A stretch of DNA of 64,000 nt from Blautia sp. (GTDB lineage: Bacteria; Bacillota; Clostridia; Lachnospirales; Lachnospiraceae). How positions within the stretch are numbered: the stretch's first letter is position 1; every line of letters begins with the position of its first letter. The DNA is taken from positions 62,001 to 126,000 of the forward strand of contig JALEJS010000034.1 in the NCBI GenBank assembly GCA_022769545.1. Direction: 5' to 3'. The position numbers and the translations under genes were made by a program. Shown here piece by piece: positions 1-9,006 of the stretch. The notes beneath the pieces are model-generated. The model did not search any database. It was not told the DNA's origin and worked only from the letters and a program-made list of their open reading frames with translations.

Positions 1-71
1 ATTTTTCTCAATAAGCGGATGAGATCTCGCATAATTAATTTACTGTCTTCAGCTACCAGAATATGATACAT
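1..71 (-). CDS. Response regulator, N-terminal fragment (cut by window edge)
   Basis: Only the first 23 or so codons are present; the gene runs off the left edge. The translation begins MYHILVAEDS and continues KLIMRDLIRLLRK, which matches the start of a receiver domain: a hydrophobic first beta strand followed by acidic residues (E-D) that bind magnesium. A good ribosome site (AAGGAG) lies just before the ATG. It sits 24 bases downstream of a YesM-type sensor kinase gene, so it is most likely the cognate regulator, by family habit an AraC-type (YesN-like) DNA-binding protein; the output domain is outside the window and cannot be verified. Confidence 0.75.
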   Translation of the reverse strand, partial: MYHILVAEDSKLIMRDLIRLLRK

Positions 72-95
72 ACCATTTCTCCTTATAAGCCAGGC

Positions 96-1871
96 TTAGT
101 TCACCTCGTCCTCAACACATAAAATATCTCCTTCCAAATATATTTCTGTTCCCGGACTATCCACATTGTTTTTTATCTCGAATTTTATTCCGTTTTCAAA
201 AAAAAGATTTAAACGAAGAAGGGAATTCAATATCCCCAGGCCCCCCAGCCCCGGCATATTCCCATCATCGCTGTTAACATCAACCGTCAGTCGGTCTGCC
301 TTCATTCTGTCGTTAATCTCCTGAATCTTTCCCGGATCAAACCCTTTTCCATTGTCCCGGATGGAAATTCTCCATTTCTGATCCTGCACGTTTGCAGAAA
401 CACAAATGTTATATGGCGGTTTACACCCCTCGAAGGCATGTTGGATCGCATTTTCCACAAACGGAAGAATACTCAGTCTGGGAATATCCATCGCCTCTGC
501 TTCTCTGGAAACAACGATCTCATACTGCAGGAAATCTTCATAGTACTGCTTCTGAAGTGCCAGATAATTCGTAATACACTTTATTTCCTCTCCAAGCCTT
601 ACCCGATGTGCATTGGAATTCACTGTATATCGAAGCATATCCGAAAGCTGTTTACACATACTGCAGACATCCTCTGTTCGCTTTTCTCTTGCAGAAATAC
701 TTATGGAATACAGCACATTATGGATAAAATGCGGAGAGATCTGTGCCTGTAACGCCGCAAGGCGGGCACTTGTTTCTGCTTTATTCGAAGCAATTTCCCT
801 CTCTGTCGATACCTTCAGATTATCAAGAATCTCCTGAAAAGCATCTTTCAGATCCATGATCTCATTATTGTCGGTATTGGAGTATTGTACCCCCATATTC
901 TCGTAGGTAACTGCCCGCACACTGTCACGCAGATCACGAAGTGGTTTTACCAGCATTCTTGTAAACAGGAACATCATTACAATGGTAACGATACATATCA
1001 CGATCAAAAACAGCATGGTCGTTCTCTGCAGAAGATTTACGGAAGAATACAAAACCTGCATCGGATAGCGAATAAATACCTGCAGTCCGGAATATTCGGA
1101 AATCGTGCTGAAATTCATCAGACTATCGCTTCGGAATACCCCCTCCGACTCCTGAAGCAGCTGATCCTGAAGCATCCGTTCCTTTTCTTCGGATATATCC
1201 TTCGGCGGATATACCACCTCATTGCTTTCATTTAAAATCACCACATTTGCGGCATTATTTAAATCACAGATTTCATTTAATTTTTTATAACTAGACTGTA
1301 CCTCAATATATCCGTATCTGTTTCCGCTGACATCATAGAATGCACGAATAAAAGAGATCGAAGATTTCTTTTCATCCTGCTCTTTATTCGCATAGATAAC
1401 GAGTTTTTTATTCCGCAGTTTTTCTTTGTTTTCTTCACTGGAAAATGCCTTTTGAAAATTACTGTTATCCTGGTTATACACAAACTGAAAATCACCATTT
1501 TCACTATAGATGTACACATTCACATACGGAAAGGATGTCAGTGTAATCGCATTTGAAACAGCATCTGCAATCTTTCGTTCCCGGATCAGGCTTTCATAAT
1601 CATCCAGACTTCCTCTGTTTGTTTTAATTTCCCTGAGAAAGTGCAGCAGCGTCGGATCCGATATCATTTTCTTTGTGATATCATCCATTTTTTCCACATA
1701 AGTATCTACATTTTCGGATACCTTCATACAGATCTGTCTGCTGTTATTAATACTTTCATCCTGCAGCCTGCGGAAGATGTGTATATGAACAAATACACTG
1801 AATGATGCAATCGCAAATACGATCACACACGTAAAAACCATGTTTAGCTTCGTCTGAAACTTAAAATTCAT
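96..1871 (-). CDS. YesM/LytS-type sensor histidine kinase
   Basis: Membrane kinase of a two-component system, probably sensing a sugar imported by the adjacent ABC transporter. Visible parts are a transmembrane helix near residues 9-30, a long extracellular sensor (about 30-280), a second helix near 283-306, a HAMP-like segment starting with KPLRDLRD, the phospho-acceptor box SPHFIHNVLY with the histidine near residue 381, and a HATPase domain with FVENAIQHAF, DNGKGFD and GLGGLGILNS. The internal His-kinase plus HATPase architecture is that of the YesM family. A GTG six bases further out would leave only two bases after the AGGAG; the ATG at 1871 has an eight-base spacing and is preferred. 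It follows the permease genes by about 25 bases and precedes the response regulator, suggesting one operon. Confidence 0.9.
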   Translation of the reverse strand: MNFKFQTKLNMVFTCVIVFAIASFSVFVHIHIFRRLQDESINNSRQICMKVSENVDTYVEKMDDITKKMISDPTLLHFLREIKTNRGSLDDYESLIRERKIADAVSNAITLTSFPYVNVYIYSENGDFQFVYNQDNSNFQKAFSSEENKEKLRNKKLVIYANKEQDEKKSSISFIRAFYDVSGNRYGYIEVQSSYKKLNEICDLNNAANVVILNESNEVVYPPKDISEEKERMLQDQLLQESEGVFRSDSLMNFSTISEYSGLQVFIRYPMQVLYSSVNLLQRTTMLFLIVICIVTIVMMFLFTRMLVKPLRDLRDSVRAVTYENMGVQYSNTDNNEIMDLKDAFQEILDNLKVSTEREIASNKAETSARLAALQAQISPHFIHNVLYSISISAREKRTEDVCSMCKQLSDMLRYTVNSNAHRVRLGEEIKCITNYLALQKQYYEDFLQYEIVVSREAEAMDIPRLSILPFVENAIQHAFEGCKPPYNICVSANVQDQKWRISIRDNGKGFDPGKIQEINDRMKADRLTVDVNSDDGNMPGLGGLGILNSLLRLNLFFENGIKFEIKNNVDSPGTEIYLEGDILCVEDEVN

Positions 1872-1896
1872 AAACACATCTCCTTTTTGAAGCCCG

Positions 1897-2733
1897 TTAC
1901 CCCTTCACTGCCCCTTCTGTCAGACCACTGATAAATTCTTTCTGCATCAGCAGGAATAAAATAATGATCGGAAGTGCAGCAATCACCAGGTCTGCAAACA
2001 CTAAATTCCAGTTACTTCCTCCATACATTCCAAAGAACTGGTATACCGATAATGGCAGGGTCCTCTTGGTTGGATTGTTCAGAAAATACAGCGGAATATT
2101 GATTTCATTCCAGATTCCGGTAAACAACAGAATCAGAACCGTTATATTGCAGGATTTCAGCAGCGGAAAAATAATGTAAAAAAATGTCTGAAGGGTCGAT
2201 GCACCTTCAATAAACGCAGATTCATCCAGAATTCTCGGAATTCCTTTGATAAATCCAGTATACAAAAAGCAGCTGAACGGTATGTTAATCGCCGTATACA
2301 AAATGATTACATTTAAATAGCCGCCATAAATATTCAGCCTGGAAAACAGACGAATCGTCGGCATGATCTGCATCGGAATAATGGTTCCGATAAAAAAGAA
2401 GTAGTACAAAAAGCGTGATAATTTTGTTCCTCTTCTTGCCAGAACAAAGGATGCCAGAGAGCTTACCGTAATTGTGATCGCTGTCGAAACCGCCGTTATG
2501 AAAATACTGTTTGCAAAAGTTCTTAAGATTTTTCCTTTCTCAAATACAACCAGAAAGTTCTCAAACAGCCATTTTTCCGGCAATGCCAGATCAAAAGCTG
2601 TCACTTCCGTCGAATTTTTAAACGCACCAAACAGCATGATCAGCAGCGGAACAATAATTACAAGAGAAAGCAGAAAAAGCGCCAGCTCTAAAAACAACTT
2701 CCCCAGATTTCGTTTCATCTTTTGCTTACTCAT
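1897..2733 (-). CDS. CUT1 sugar ABC transporter permease (MalG type)
   Basis: Inner-membrane permease half of a carbohydrate ABC importer. The 278-residue protein has about six hydrophobic helices and, near residues 175-195, the EAA loop (EGASTLQTFFYIIFPLL) that docks on the ATPase, close to the consensus EAA---G---------I-LP. The C-terminus GLTEGAVKG is the ending usual for MalG-like permeases. It overlaps the upstream permease gene by four bases, so the two subunits are translationally coupled. No ATPase gene is present; CUT1 systems in Firmicutes often share one MsmX-like ATPase encoded elsewhere. The substrate cannot be read from the sequence. Confidence 0.9.
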   Translation of the reverse strand: MSKQKMKRNLGKLFLELALFLLSLVIIVPLLIMLFGAFKNSTEVTAFDLALPEKWLFENFLVVFEKGKILRTFANSIFITAVSTAITITVSSLASFVLARRGTKLSRFLYYFFFIGTIIPMQIMPTIRLFSRLNIYGGYLNVIILYTAINIPFSCFLYTGFIKGIPRILDESAFIEGASTLQTFFYIIFPLLKSCNITVLILLFTGIWNEINIPLYFLNNPTKRTLPLSVYQFFGMYGGSNWNLVFADLVIAALPIIILFLLMQKEFISGLTEGAVKG

Positions 2734-3602
2734 TCTTCCACCTCCCGCTTTCTCATGTTATAAAGAACCGGGACACATATGATCGACACAAATATCGTTA
2801 ATGTCACATTCAATGCGGTACCAAGTCCCCACTGTCCTCTTCCGAACTTGGAAAACACCTCCAGCGCGATAACCTGAGAAGCATTTCCAGGGCCACCGTT
2901 GGTCAGTGCATATGGTTCGCTGAATACTTTCAAACCACCAATCATACTTAGCAGCATATTGATGTTAAACGCCGGCGCCAGCATAGGAAATGTAATATAA
3001 CGAAATCTCTGAAGTGCCGATGCGCCGTCAATTTTCGCCGCATCATAGTAAGATGTTGAAATCCCCTGCAATCCGGCCAGATATACCACCATATGATATC
3101 CGGTCCACTGCCAGATCGAAACGGCTGCGATTGAAAACATAACGATCTTTCGGTCAACCAGCCAGCTCTGCTGAAGGAACCCAAGCCCGATCTTCCCCAG
3201 GAACACATTTAAAATACCATTCGGGTGAAGAATCGGAACGAACACCAAACCGATAATGATCGTCGAGATTACACAGGGAAGAAAGAAAATCACCCGGAAA
3301 TATCCTTTTAATTTCAAATCCGTATTAACCGCCAGTGCCAGAAGAAGTCCGTTCACATTTTTGCCAATCACAACAACGATCGCATACAAAAAGGTATTGT
3401 AAATTGCCAGTTTCAGTTCACTGCTCTCCAGAATGGAAATATAGTTTTTTAATCCCACAAAAGAAATGGAATCCTTACCGATCGTCCAGTCTGTAAAGGA
3501 ATAATACACACCATAAACACTGGGAAATACAAAGAAGATACCGAAAATCAACAATGCAGGAACGATCAGCCAATAACTGTATAAATGCACTTTTCGTTTC
3601 AT
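2730..3602 (-). CDS. CUT1 sugar ABC transporter permease (MalF/UgpA type)
   Basis: Partner permease of the following gene. The 290-residue protein begins with a hydrophobic helix carrying the family signature P-A-L-L-I-F-G-I-F-F-V-F-P, has about six transmembrane helices, and carries the EAA loop near residue 190 (DAAKIDGASALQRFRYITFPML). LTNGGPGNAS near the C-terminus is a family hallmark. The ribosome site is AGGTG before the ATG. Between this gene and the binding-protein gene lies a stable hairpin (3640-3699), so the permeases are probably made at a lower level than the binding protein. Confidence 0.9.
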   Translation of the reverse strand: MKRKVHLYSYWLIVPALLIFGIFFVFPSVYGVYYSFTDWTIGKDSISFVGLKNYISILESSELKLAIYNTFLYAIVVVIGKNVNGLLLALAVNTDLKLKGYFRVIFFLPCVISTIIIGLVFVPILHPNGILNVFLGKIGLGFLQQSWLVDRKIVMFSIAAVSIWQWTGYHMVVYLAGLQGISTSYYDAAKIDGASALQRFRYITFPMLAPAFNINMLLSMIGGLKVFSEPYALTNGGPGNASQVIALEVFSKFGRGQWGLGTALNVTLTIFVSIICVPVLYNMRKREVEE

Positions 3603-3639
3603 TTTTTCACCTGCTTTCTCTTAGTCATTTATCAGAAAA

Positions 3640-3699
3640 GGCACCGCACGTGCCTGAGAGAATCCAACATGGAATGTATCTCAAAAAACGTGTGGTGCC
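3640..3699 (-). terminator. Hairpin between binding-protein and permease genes
   Basis: Arms GGCACCGCACGT (3640-3651) and ACGTGTGGTGCC (3688-3699) pair at 11 of 12 positions. Read on the minus strand the second arm is followed by CTTTTCT, a weak U-run. Its place directly after the binding-protein stop suggests a partial terminator or mRNA-stabilising structure rather than a full stop. Confidence 0.65.
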
Positions 3700-3717
3700 C
3701 CATCACTGAATCGTCTT

Positions 3718-5016
3718 TTAGAAGTTTTCAAATCCCTTTGCACTCATCAGTTCTTCAAAAGTTCCATCCCAGGTAGAGAGAACTTCCGCCGGAGTTTTTG
3801 CTCCTGCAAACATATCCTGGAAATATACCCAAAGATCGTTCAGATCAACTTTCATGTATGCATTCATTTCCAGAACCGTCTTTCCGGTCTTATTGTATTC
3901 TTCATACAGTCTGCCTTCAAAGTCATCGAATTCCGGTGCCTTTGCTCCTTTTACGTTCGGTACAAAGGAAGCTGCTGCCTGTGCTCTGTCTGCCTGCTCC
4001 GGCTGAACCATGAAATCCAGGAACAATTTTGCTTCGTCAATGTGTTTTGCATCCTTCGGAATGAAGAATTCAGCGTCAAGCTGGCTGATGGTAATGTACT
4101 CATCTTCGCCTTCATATACAGGATATGGGAACATATCGAAAACAATGTTCTCATGTGCATTTAAAAGATCGCGTACGGTTGTGTTGGAACCAACCGTCAT
4201 CGCATACTCACCGCTTCCCATTGCTGCGGTAATGCTGTTGTAATCATCCGACAGAACGGTTTCCTGCATATATCCGTCTTCATATAATGCATATGCTTTT
4301 TCCAGACTGTCCTGGAATGCCGGTATTTCGTCCCAGCCTATTTCATTTGCATTGAGCTTATCCCACAGATCCGGCTCATTCTGTCCTACATAATATCCCC
4401 ATGTAGAGCTTGTCCACATCTGGAAAGTCCAGACATCTTTAAATGGTCCATAGAATGGTGTGATTCCATCTGCCTTCAGCGCTTCACACACTGCCAGGAA
4501 TTCATCGTATGTCTTCGGAACTTCCAATCCTTTTTCTTCAAACAGAGTTTTGTTGTAAACGACACCCATTCCACCTGTTTTAATCGCATATGCAAATCCG
4601 TAAATATTTCCATCCGGAGCTACCAGAATGTCTTTATTTTCCAGACGATCTACAAAAGCTTCATTCGAAAGGTCTACACAGTTTTTCACAACTTCAAGTT
4701 CATTCTCTGCAGCTACTTTGTTGTAGCAGATCAGATCGGATGGCTGTCCGGAAGCCAGTTTCGTCTGCAGGATGGATGTATTCTGTGCATCCGGGTTTAA
4801 TACAAGCTCAACTTTGATATTGGGATACTGAGCTTCAAATGCTGCAATGTTTTCATCATAAAATGCATAAGGAATGTTGTTCACGATTTCCTGGCTGGCT
4901 TCAATGGTAAGTGTCACGTCCTTTTCATCAGCATGTACAGCCATTGCACTCATTCCGGTTACACTCATCATAACAGATAAAGAAATGCCTATGAGTTTTG
5001 TGAATCTCTTTTTCAT
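3718..5016 (-). CDS. Extracellular sugar-binding protein of CUT1 ABC transporter
   Basis: Solute receptor that delivers a sugar to the two downstream permeases. The protein (432 residues from MKKRFTKL) has a Lys/Arg-rich signal peptide ending near AMAVHADEK, then a family-1 solute-binding fold with typical segments such as NDLWVYFQDMF and a C-terminal helix. No cysteine follows the signal peptide, so it has no lipobox; this is unusual for a monoderm binding protein. The start at 5016 has AAAGGAG at seven bases. An in-frame ATG at 5052 also has a GGAG at about eight bases and would add 12 residues (MQLSILFERRNL), so a dual start is possible. A promoter lies at 5086-5114. Confidence 0.88.
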   Translation of the reverse strand: MKKRFTKLIGISLSVMMSVTGMSAMAVHADEKDVTLTIEASQEIVNNIPYAFYDENIAAFEAQYPNIKVELVLNPDAQNTSILQTKLASGQPSDLICYNKVAAENELEVVKNCVDLSNEAFVDRLENKDILVAPDGNIYGFAYAIKTGGMGVVYNKTLFEEKGLEVPKTYDEFLAVCEALKADGITPFYGPFKDVWTFQMWTSSTWGYYVGQNEPDLWDKLNANEIGWDEIPAFQDSLEKAYALYEDGYMQETVLSDDYNSITAAMGSGEYAMTVGSNTTVRDLLNAHENIVFDMFPYPVYEGEDEYITISQLDAEFFIPKDAKHIDEAKLFLDFMVQPEQADRAQAAASFVPNVKGAKAPEFDDFEGRLYEEYNKTGKTVLEMNAYMKVDLNDLWVYFQDMFAGAKTPAEVLSTWDGTFEELMSAKGFENF

Positions 5017-5085
5017 CAAATTTCTCCTTTCAAACAAGATCGACAGTTGCATGTTGTTTCTCCGCGGATTTTTATTGATGAATTC

Positions 5086-5114
5086 ATTATATCGGAACCA
5101 ATCCCCACAGTAAA
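5086..5114 (-). promoter_or_regulatory. SigA-type promoter of the CUT1 transporter operon
   Basis: On the minus strand TTTACT (5114-5109) is followed after 17 bases by a perfect TATAAT (5091-5086). Transcription would start near 5079, giving a leader of about 60 bases before the ATG at 5016. Confidence 0.65.
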
Positions 5115-5133
5115 TGGAATTAAGTGAACTGGC

Positions 5134-5153
5134 TGTTCCAATTATTTTGAACA
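5134..5153. promoter_or_regulatory. Dyad upstream of the CUT1 promoter, possible activator site
   Basis: TGTTCCAATT/ATTTTGAACA is a 20-bp dyad with 8 of 10 positions symmetric. Its centre lies about 65 bases upstream of the predicted start site, where class I activators bind. The neighbouring two-component regulator is the natural candidate; this is inference. Confidence 0.4.
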
Positions 5154-5303
5154 ATATTCATAATTTTTCTGTATTATCCATGTTTTTTTCGTATGTTTTC
5201 ACATATTCTGCCATTCCGGATACAGTCTGCCATAAGAAAATACGAAGTACCGTCCTGTGAACGGAACAACGCGGACAAATTCCCTTCAGACTCCCTGTAT
5301 CAT

Positions 5304-5375
5304 AAAAAACGCTCTTGTTTCCGACAGATATCTTCCATCAATCAACATGATGCCTGCCGGAAGCAAAAGCGTTTT
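5304..5375 (-). terminator. Terminator of the four-gene envelope operon
   Basis: On the minus strand a long imperfect stem (AAAACGCTTTTGCTTCCGGCAG pairing with CTGTCGGAAACAAGAGCGTTTT) begins three bases after the stop codon at 5378 and ends in TTTTTTATG. The pairing is long and the U-run good. Confidence 0.75.
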
Positions 5376-5377
5376 CT

Positions 5378-7372
5378 TCACTTTTTCGTATAATACTGAA
5401 GTACAGCACCATTAAACTCAAATTCCTGCGTTACTTCATAGTGCTCCTCGATCCACCGATTCTGATCCGATGCAAATTCCCGGAACTTTTTCGTCGTGTT
5501 TTCTCCCACAAGAAATCCCGGCAGATCCTTTTCCCGAATGTCATTGATCACATAATCCGCAACCTGCGGACGCACCGACAGGTCCGCAAAATCAAGGGTA
5601 TAGCATCCGGTGTCCCACCGCAGCATACTGTAAAGCTCCGCCACACCGATGCCAAACGCATAGGTATTCTCCGGAATGTTTGCCGCAATATGTGCGGCAA
5701 AATCATGGATGTCCTTTTTGTTGTGGAACTGCGTCTTAATGTCTGCATTAAATCCGTACTGCACGGCGTTTCCGGTGCAAAGCGCCACCAGAAGCCCCAG
5801 CGTCACCGCAGAAAACGCTCCCTGCGCAAGCTCCGGCCGCGTATATTTCCGGTACTCCCGAACCCTGAACCGTTTCACAAAGCCCATGCCCCGCTCCGCC
5901 AGAAGGCACATCAGCAGGATGGCCGGCAGATGCACAATATCCAGGTTGTGGTACGATGCACGGTTCATAAAGTACGACATCTGTCCCAGTGTGAGAACCC
6001 CTGCGAAAAACGCCGTGCAGGGAAGCAGATGTCCCGGTTCGCCCTCTCCTCTGTCAAAGATTTTCATATGGGAAATCCCCCAGGCCACCGACAGACACAA
6101 AAGCCCCAGAACCGGCATGTAAGCACTCGGAAAACGCGGAAGATCCACCCGCAAAAGATCATCCATATATGAAGTCGTCATCAGCGGAAACAGAAATTCC
6201 CGGATGGAGTTCACGCTTCCGCCATGAAGTACATTGTATATATTTACTGCGCCCCAGGCACCTGCGAAGCTGAAAACCACACCGGCCCCATGGCTGATTA
6301 CCACAAGAAGAATTCCTCCCGGCCTCCACTTTTTTTCGCACAGATATTTCAGAATCCAGAAAGCAGCCCACGCGACCGCGCAGAAGACACCGCTTTCCGT
6401 ATTCCACACAGTTGCGATCATGCTGATTCCATATCCCAGAATACAGGTGATCCGATTCAGCCTCCGGGTCTTAACACACCATGCCGCGTAAGCGATCATC
6501 AGGCTCATGAAAAGAATCCGGTGCGGCCAGAGCTGCCAGTAATATCCGCCCCGCATGGTCAGATAGGGAAATGTCATTGCCACCGTTCCGAGAACCCGAA
6601 GCAGGTTGTTTCTGACCAGCAGATGAAGTGCCCAGAACATTGCCAGAAAGCACAGCGCCAGAAGGACTGCATTCAGCAGAATGAAATCCACAAAATCGCC
6701 CCCCAGAAGCTTCAGAGGCCAGCGATACAGGATTCCGTAATGACCGTAAATGCTGGTGGTATACTCGGTGTACGGAGCACCGTGCATCACATTGTAAATG
6801 GAATTGTAATATGCATTTGTATGAAGACGGTTGGAAGCACCGTAATTGAATACTGCCGGTGTATAGCAGGTATAGCCTGCCAGTACGGTAAACGTCCCGT
6901 ACAGAAGGTACATGGCCCGGTCCGGCAGATGAACCGTTCCTTCTCTCACACACCACAGTACCAGAATCATCTCCGCCGCCAGAAATCCGAGCACCAGCCA
7001 TAGCGGAAGCTTGTGCCAGACATAACGGTCACTGACCCCTCCGTAGATACCGCCTTCCAGCTGCATCATCCGGATCAGAAAAAGAACCGTACCTGCCGTC
7101 AATGCTGCCACTGCCAGAAAAGCAGGCAGCGATGCCTGTCTGCAGACGCTGTGCTTCCTGTTCAGCCATGTATAAAGACAAAAATAAAACAGGCAGAAAG
7201 AAATCAGAAACAGCGCATAAACCAGCAGATTCACATTTCCTTTTTTCGCGATCCACTCTGACACCGTTGGGATCCAAAGACAAACTGCTGCCAGCCCTGC
7301 CGACAACAGAAATGCTCCAAAAAAAGCAGCTATTTTACCCGTAGATGTTTTTATCTCCATCCCTTGCCGCAA
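5378..7372 (-). CDS. Large polytopic membrane protein, possible GT-C-like enzyme
   Basis: I do not recognise a named family. The 664-residue protein has a dozen or more hydrophobic helices spread over the first 560 residues and a soluble C-terminal domain of about 110 residues (from about QFHNKKDIHDF). A multi-helix body with a soluble tail resembles GT-C glycosyltransferases or arabinosyltransferase-like proteins that use lipid-linked sugars, but I cannot identify a catalytic motif. The start is either TTG at 7372 or ATG at 7360; GGAGG lies only three bases from the TTG and 15 from the ATG. It is the last gene of an operon with a zinc-ribbon protein, an M15 peptidase and a YczE-like protein, which suggests an envelope role. 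Confidence 0.75.
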   Translation of the reverse strand: MRQGMEIKTSTGKIAAFFGAFLLSAGLAAVCLWIPTVSEWIAKKGNVNLLVYALFLISFCLFYFCLYTWLNRKHSVCRQASLPAFLAVAALTAGTVLFLIRMMQLEGGIYGGVSDRYVWHKLPLWLVLGFLAAEMILVLWCVREGTVHLPDRAMYLLYGTFTVLAGYTCYTPAVFNYGASNRLHTNAYYNSIYNVMHGAPYTEYTTSIYGHYGILYRWPLKLLGGDFVDFILLNAVLLALCFLAMFWALHLLVRNNLLRVLGTVAMTFPYLTMRGGYYWQLWPHRILFMSLMIAYAAWCVKTRRLNRITCILGYGISMIATVWNTESGVFCAVAWAAFWILKYLCEKKWRPGGILLVVISHGAGVVFSFAGAWGAVNIYNVLHGGSVNSIREFLFPLMTTSYMDDLLRVDLPRFPSAYMPVLGLLCLSVAWGISHMKIFDRGEGEPGHLLPCTAFFAGVLTLGQMSYFMNRASYHNLDIVHLPAILLMCLLAERGMGFVKRFRVREYRKYTRPELAQGAFSAVTLGLLVALCTGNAVQYGFNADIKTQFHNKKDIHDFAAHIAANIPENTYAFGIGVAELYSMLRWDTGCYTLDFADLSVRPQVADYVINDIREKDLPGFLVGENTTKKFREFASDQNRWIEEHYEVTQEFEFNGAVLQYYTKK

Positions 7373-7388
7373 AATCCTCCGTTTCTTC

Positions 7389-8069
7389 TCATTCTTCCCT
7401 GAGAATCCCCTGTACGATCCGCTTCGTCTTTGGAAGCCAGAACTGCACCAGCGGACCGGTGAGGAACACTGCCACTACCGTTCCAATCCCCACAGTTCCT
7501 TTCAGGATCCAGCCCAGGACTACAAAAAACAGATCACAGCCTACACGTACCCAGCGAAATTCCACTCTGGCTATTTTATCAGACAAAATGATTGCCACCA
7601 GATCATTCGGACCGGTACCGGCGTTGCTGTTGATCACCACCGACATGCCAAGCGCCAGAATCACACAGCCTGCCAGCATACTGACAATTCTCACTGTCAT
7701 AGCAGCCTCTGCATTGATATAGCTTCCGAACATCCACGAAAACAGATCGATAATCGGGCCTCCGCAGAATGCGCACACAACGGTTCCGGGCTTCACATAT
7801 CCCTTCGTTGTCACCAGCATGACTCCCATCAGGATCAGAAGAATGATCACATGCATGGTACCCACTGTTGTCCCGAAGGTTCGGGAAAGCCCCTGGATAA
7901 ACACGGTAAATGTATCCGTCCCCATCTCCGAAAGGAGAAACAGAGTCACTCCCAGGTGTGCGATCGTAAGTCCGATCAGTAAAACGATCAGGGCCTTCGC
8001 CCATGCTCCGGCTGTCCGCCCGGAGGTGTCTGCCGCAAACTGTTCCTTTTTCTTTTCAGTATTTCCCAT
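7389..8069 (-). CDS. YczE/YyaS-like integral membrane protein
   Basis: 226-residue protein with a charged N-terminus (MGNTEKKKEQF) and five or so hydrophobic helices. Motifs typical of the YczE family are visible: an early G-M-G-T-D-T-F segment, a CGGPIIDL turn and, near residue 160, NAGTGPNDLV. The family is found beside transporters and regulators in Firmicutes and its biochemical role is not established. The gene sits nine bases after the M15 peptidase gene and 16 bases before the large membrane protein, so it is co-transcribed with them. Confidence 0.8.
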   Translation of the reverse strand: MGNTEKKKEQFAADTSGRTAGAWAKALIVLLIGLTIAHLGVTLFLLSEMGTDTFTVFIQGLSRTFGTTVGTMHVIILLILMGVMLVTTKGYVKPGTVVCAFCGGPIIDLFSWMFGSYINAEAAMTVRIVSMLAGCVILALGMSVVINSNAGTGPNDLVAIILSDKIARVEFRWVRVGCDLFFVVLGWILKGTVGIGTVVAVFLTGPLVQFWLPKTKRIVQGILREE

Positions 8070-8078
8070 TTCGTCACC

Positions 8079-8984
8079 TCAATATTTTTTTTCGAAATGC
8101 TGGTAATCGATCGGATCACTCCAGTCACCGCCCCAGCCAAAGCCGTACTCCGCAAAAATCTGATAGCAGATATCCTCATGCGTGATCATATGTGCCGCCC
8201 CGCTGGTCCGGTCAATATATCCATCTGCATTGGAATGAGACCATTCCAGACCGCCGGCCCCATTATGCCATACATAGGGATTCTGCTGCGGGTTCACATC
8301 AATTGCCCGCCCGTACGCATGGTTGGAAAGCTTTCCTCCCCCTGTGATCGGACGATAATTAAACGCCGATGTATTATTGGCATCAATGGATGCCGTATCC
8401 GTGGAGTTGCCGTCCCCGGTCCAGTAATTATCCACCAGATACATCGACTGGATCTGATATCGGTTTTCAAACAGACGCCGGAAAATATCCAGGACGTCCT
8501 GTGCGATCGCCTCATTCACGATCATTTCTCCCACCTGGATCTGTTCTTCAAAATTGTAATGAAGCATCGTCAGATAACGAAGCTGTTCCAGACCGATATC
8601 CGGATTTTCCCGATAGGATTTTCCGATGATTCTCTGATAAACCGCGTCCCCCTCCTGAATCTCTCTGGCGGTAAAGTAGCGGCTGATGTGAAACGTATCC
8701 AGTTCCGATGCATCCAGCACGGTTCCCGGCTCCAGAGCCTCCACACTTTCCAGAACGGGCTGCATCTCTGCCGGTTCGGTTCCTTCACAAGCAGAGCCCT
8801 CATCCTCCGGCTGTGTTCCGGACGAAGGGAGTTCCTGATTCTGATATTCCTGTATTTCCGCCAGAGACGGAGGCCCCTGCATTTGTGCATGCACGGCCAC
8901 AGCCAGAAACAGCCCTGCTGCAATCCCCACCGCTGCCGCAGTCCACCTTCCGATATTCCTTACCGTTTTCATATTCTTATCCAT
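8079..8984 (-). CDS. M15-family D,D-carboxypeptidase-like cell-wall peptidase
   Basis: Probable zinc peptidase trimming peptidoglycan stem peptides. From MDKNMKTV the protein has about 301 residues with an N-terminal signal anchor (AAAVGIAAGLFLAVAVHA), a Glu/Pro-rich spacer, and a C-terminal M15 domain. The zinc-binding motif is clear: SNHAYGRAIDV supplies the H and D, and DYQHFE supplies the final H; GGGKLSN and WGGDWSDPID also fit VanY-like enzymes. The start at 8984 has GAAGG five bases upstream; a more distant ATG at 9005 lacks one. It follows the zinc-ribbon gene by 22 bases. A glycan-recognising partner next to a wall peptidase is suggestive of a shared envelope function. Confidence 0.85.
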   Translation of the reverse strand: MDKNMKTVRNIGRWTAAAVGIAAGLFLAVAVHAQMQGPPSLAEIQEYQNQELPSSGTQPEDEGSACEGTEPAEMQPVLESVEALEPGTVLDASELDTFHISRYFTAREIQEGDAVYQRIIGKSYRENPDIGLEQLRYLTMLHYNFEEQIQVGEMIVNEAIAQDVLDIFRRLFENRYQIQSMYLVDNYWTGDGNSTDTASIDANNTSAFNYRPITGGGKLSNHAYGRAIDVNPQQNPYVWHNGAGGLEWSHSNADGYIDRTSGAAHMITHEDICYQIFAEYGFGWGGDWSDPIDYQHFEKKY

Positions 8985-9006
8985 ACACACCTTCTTCTCT
9001 GCCATA

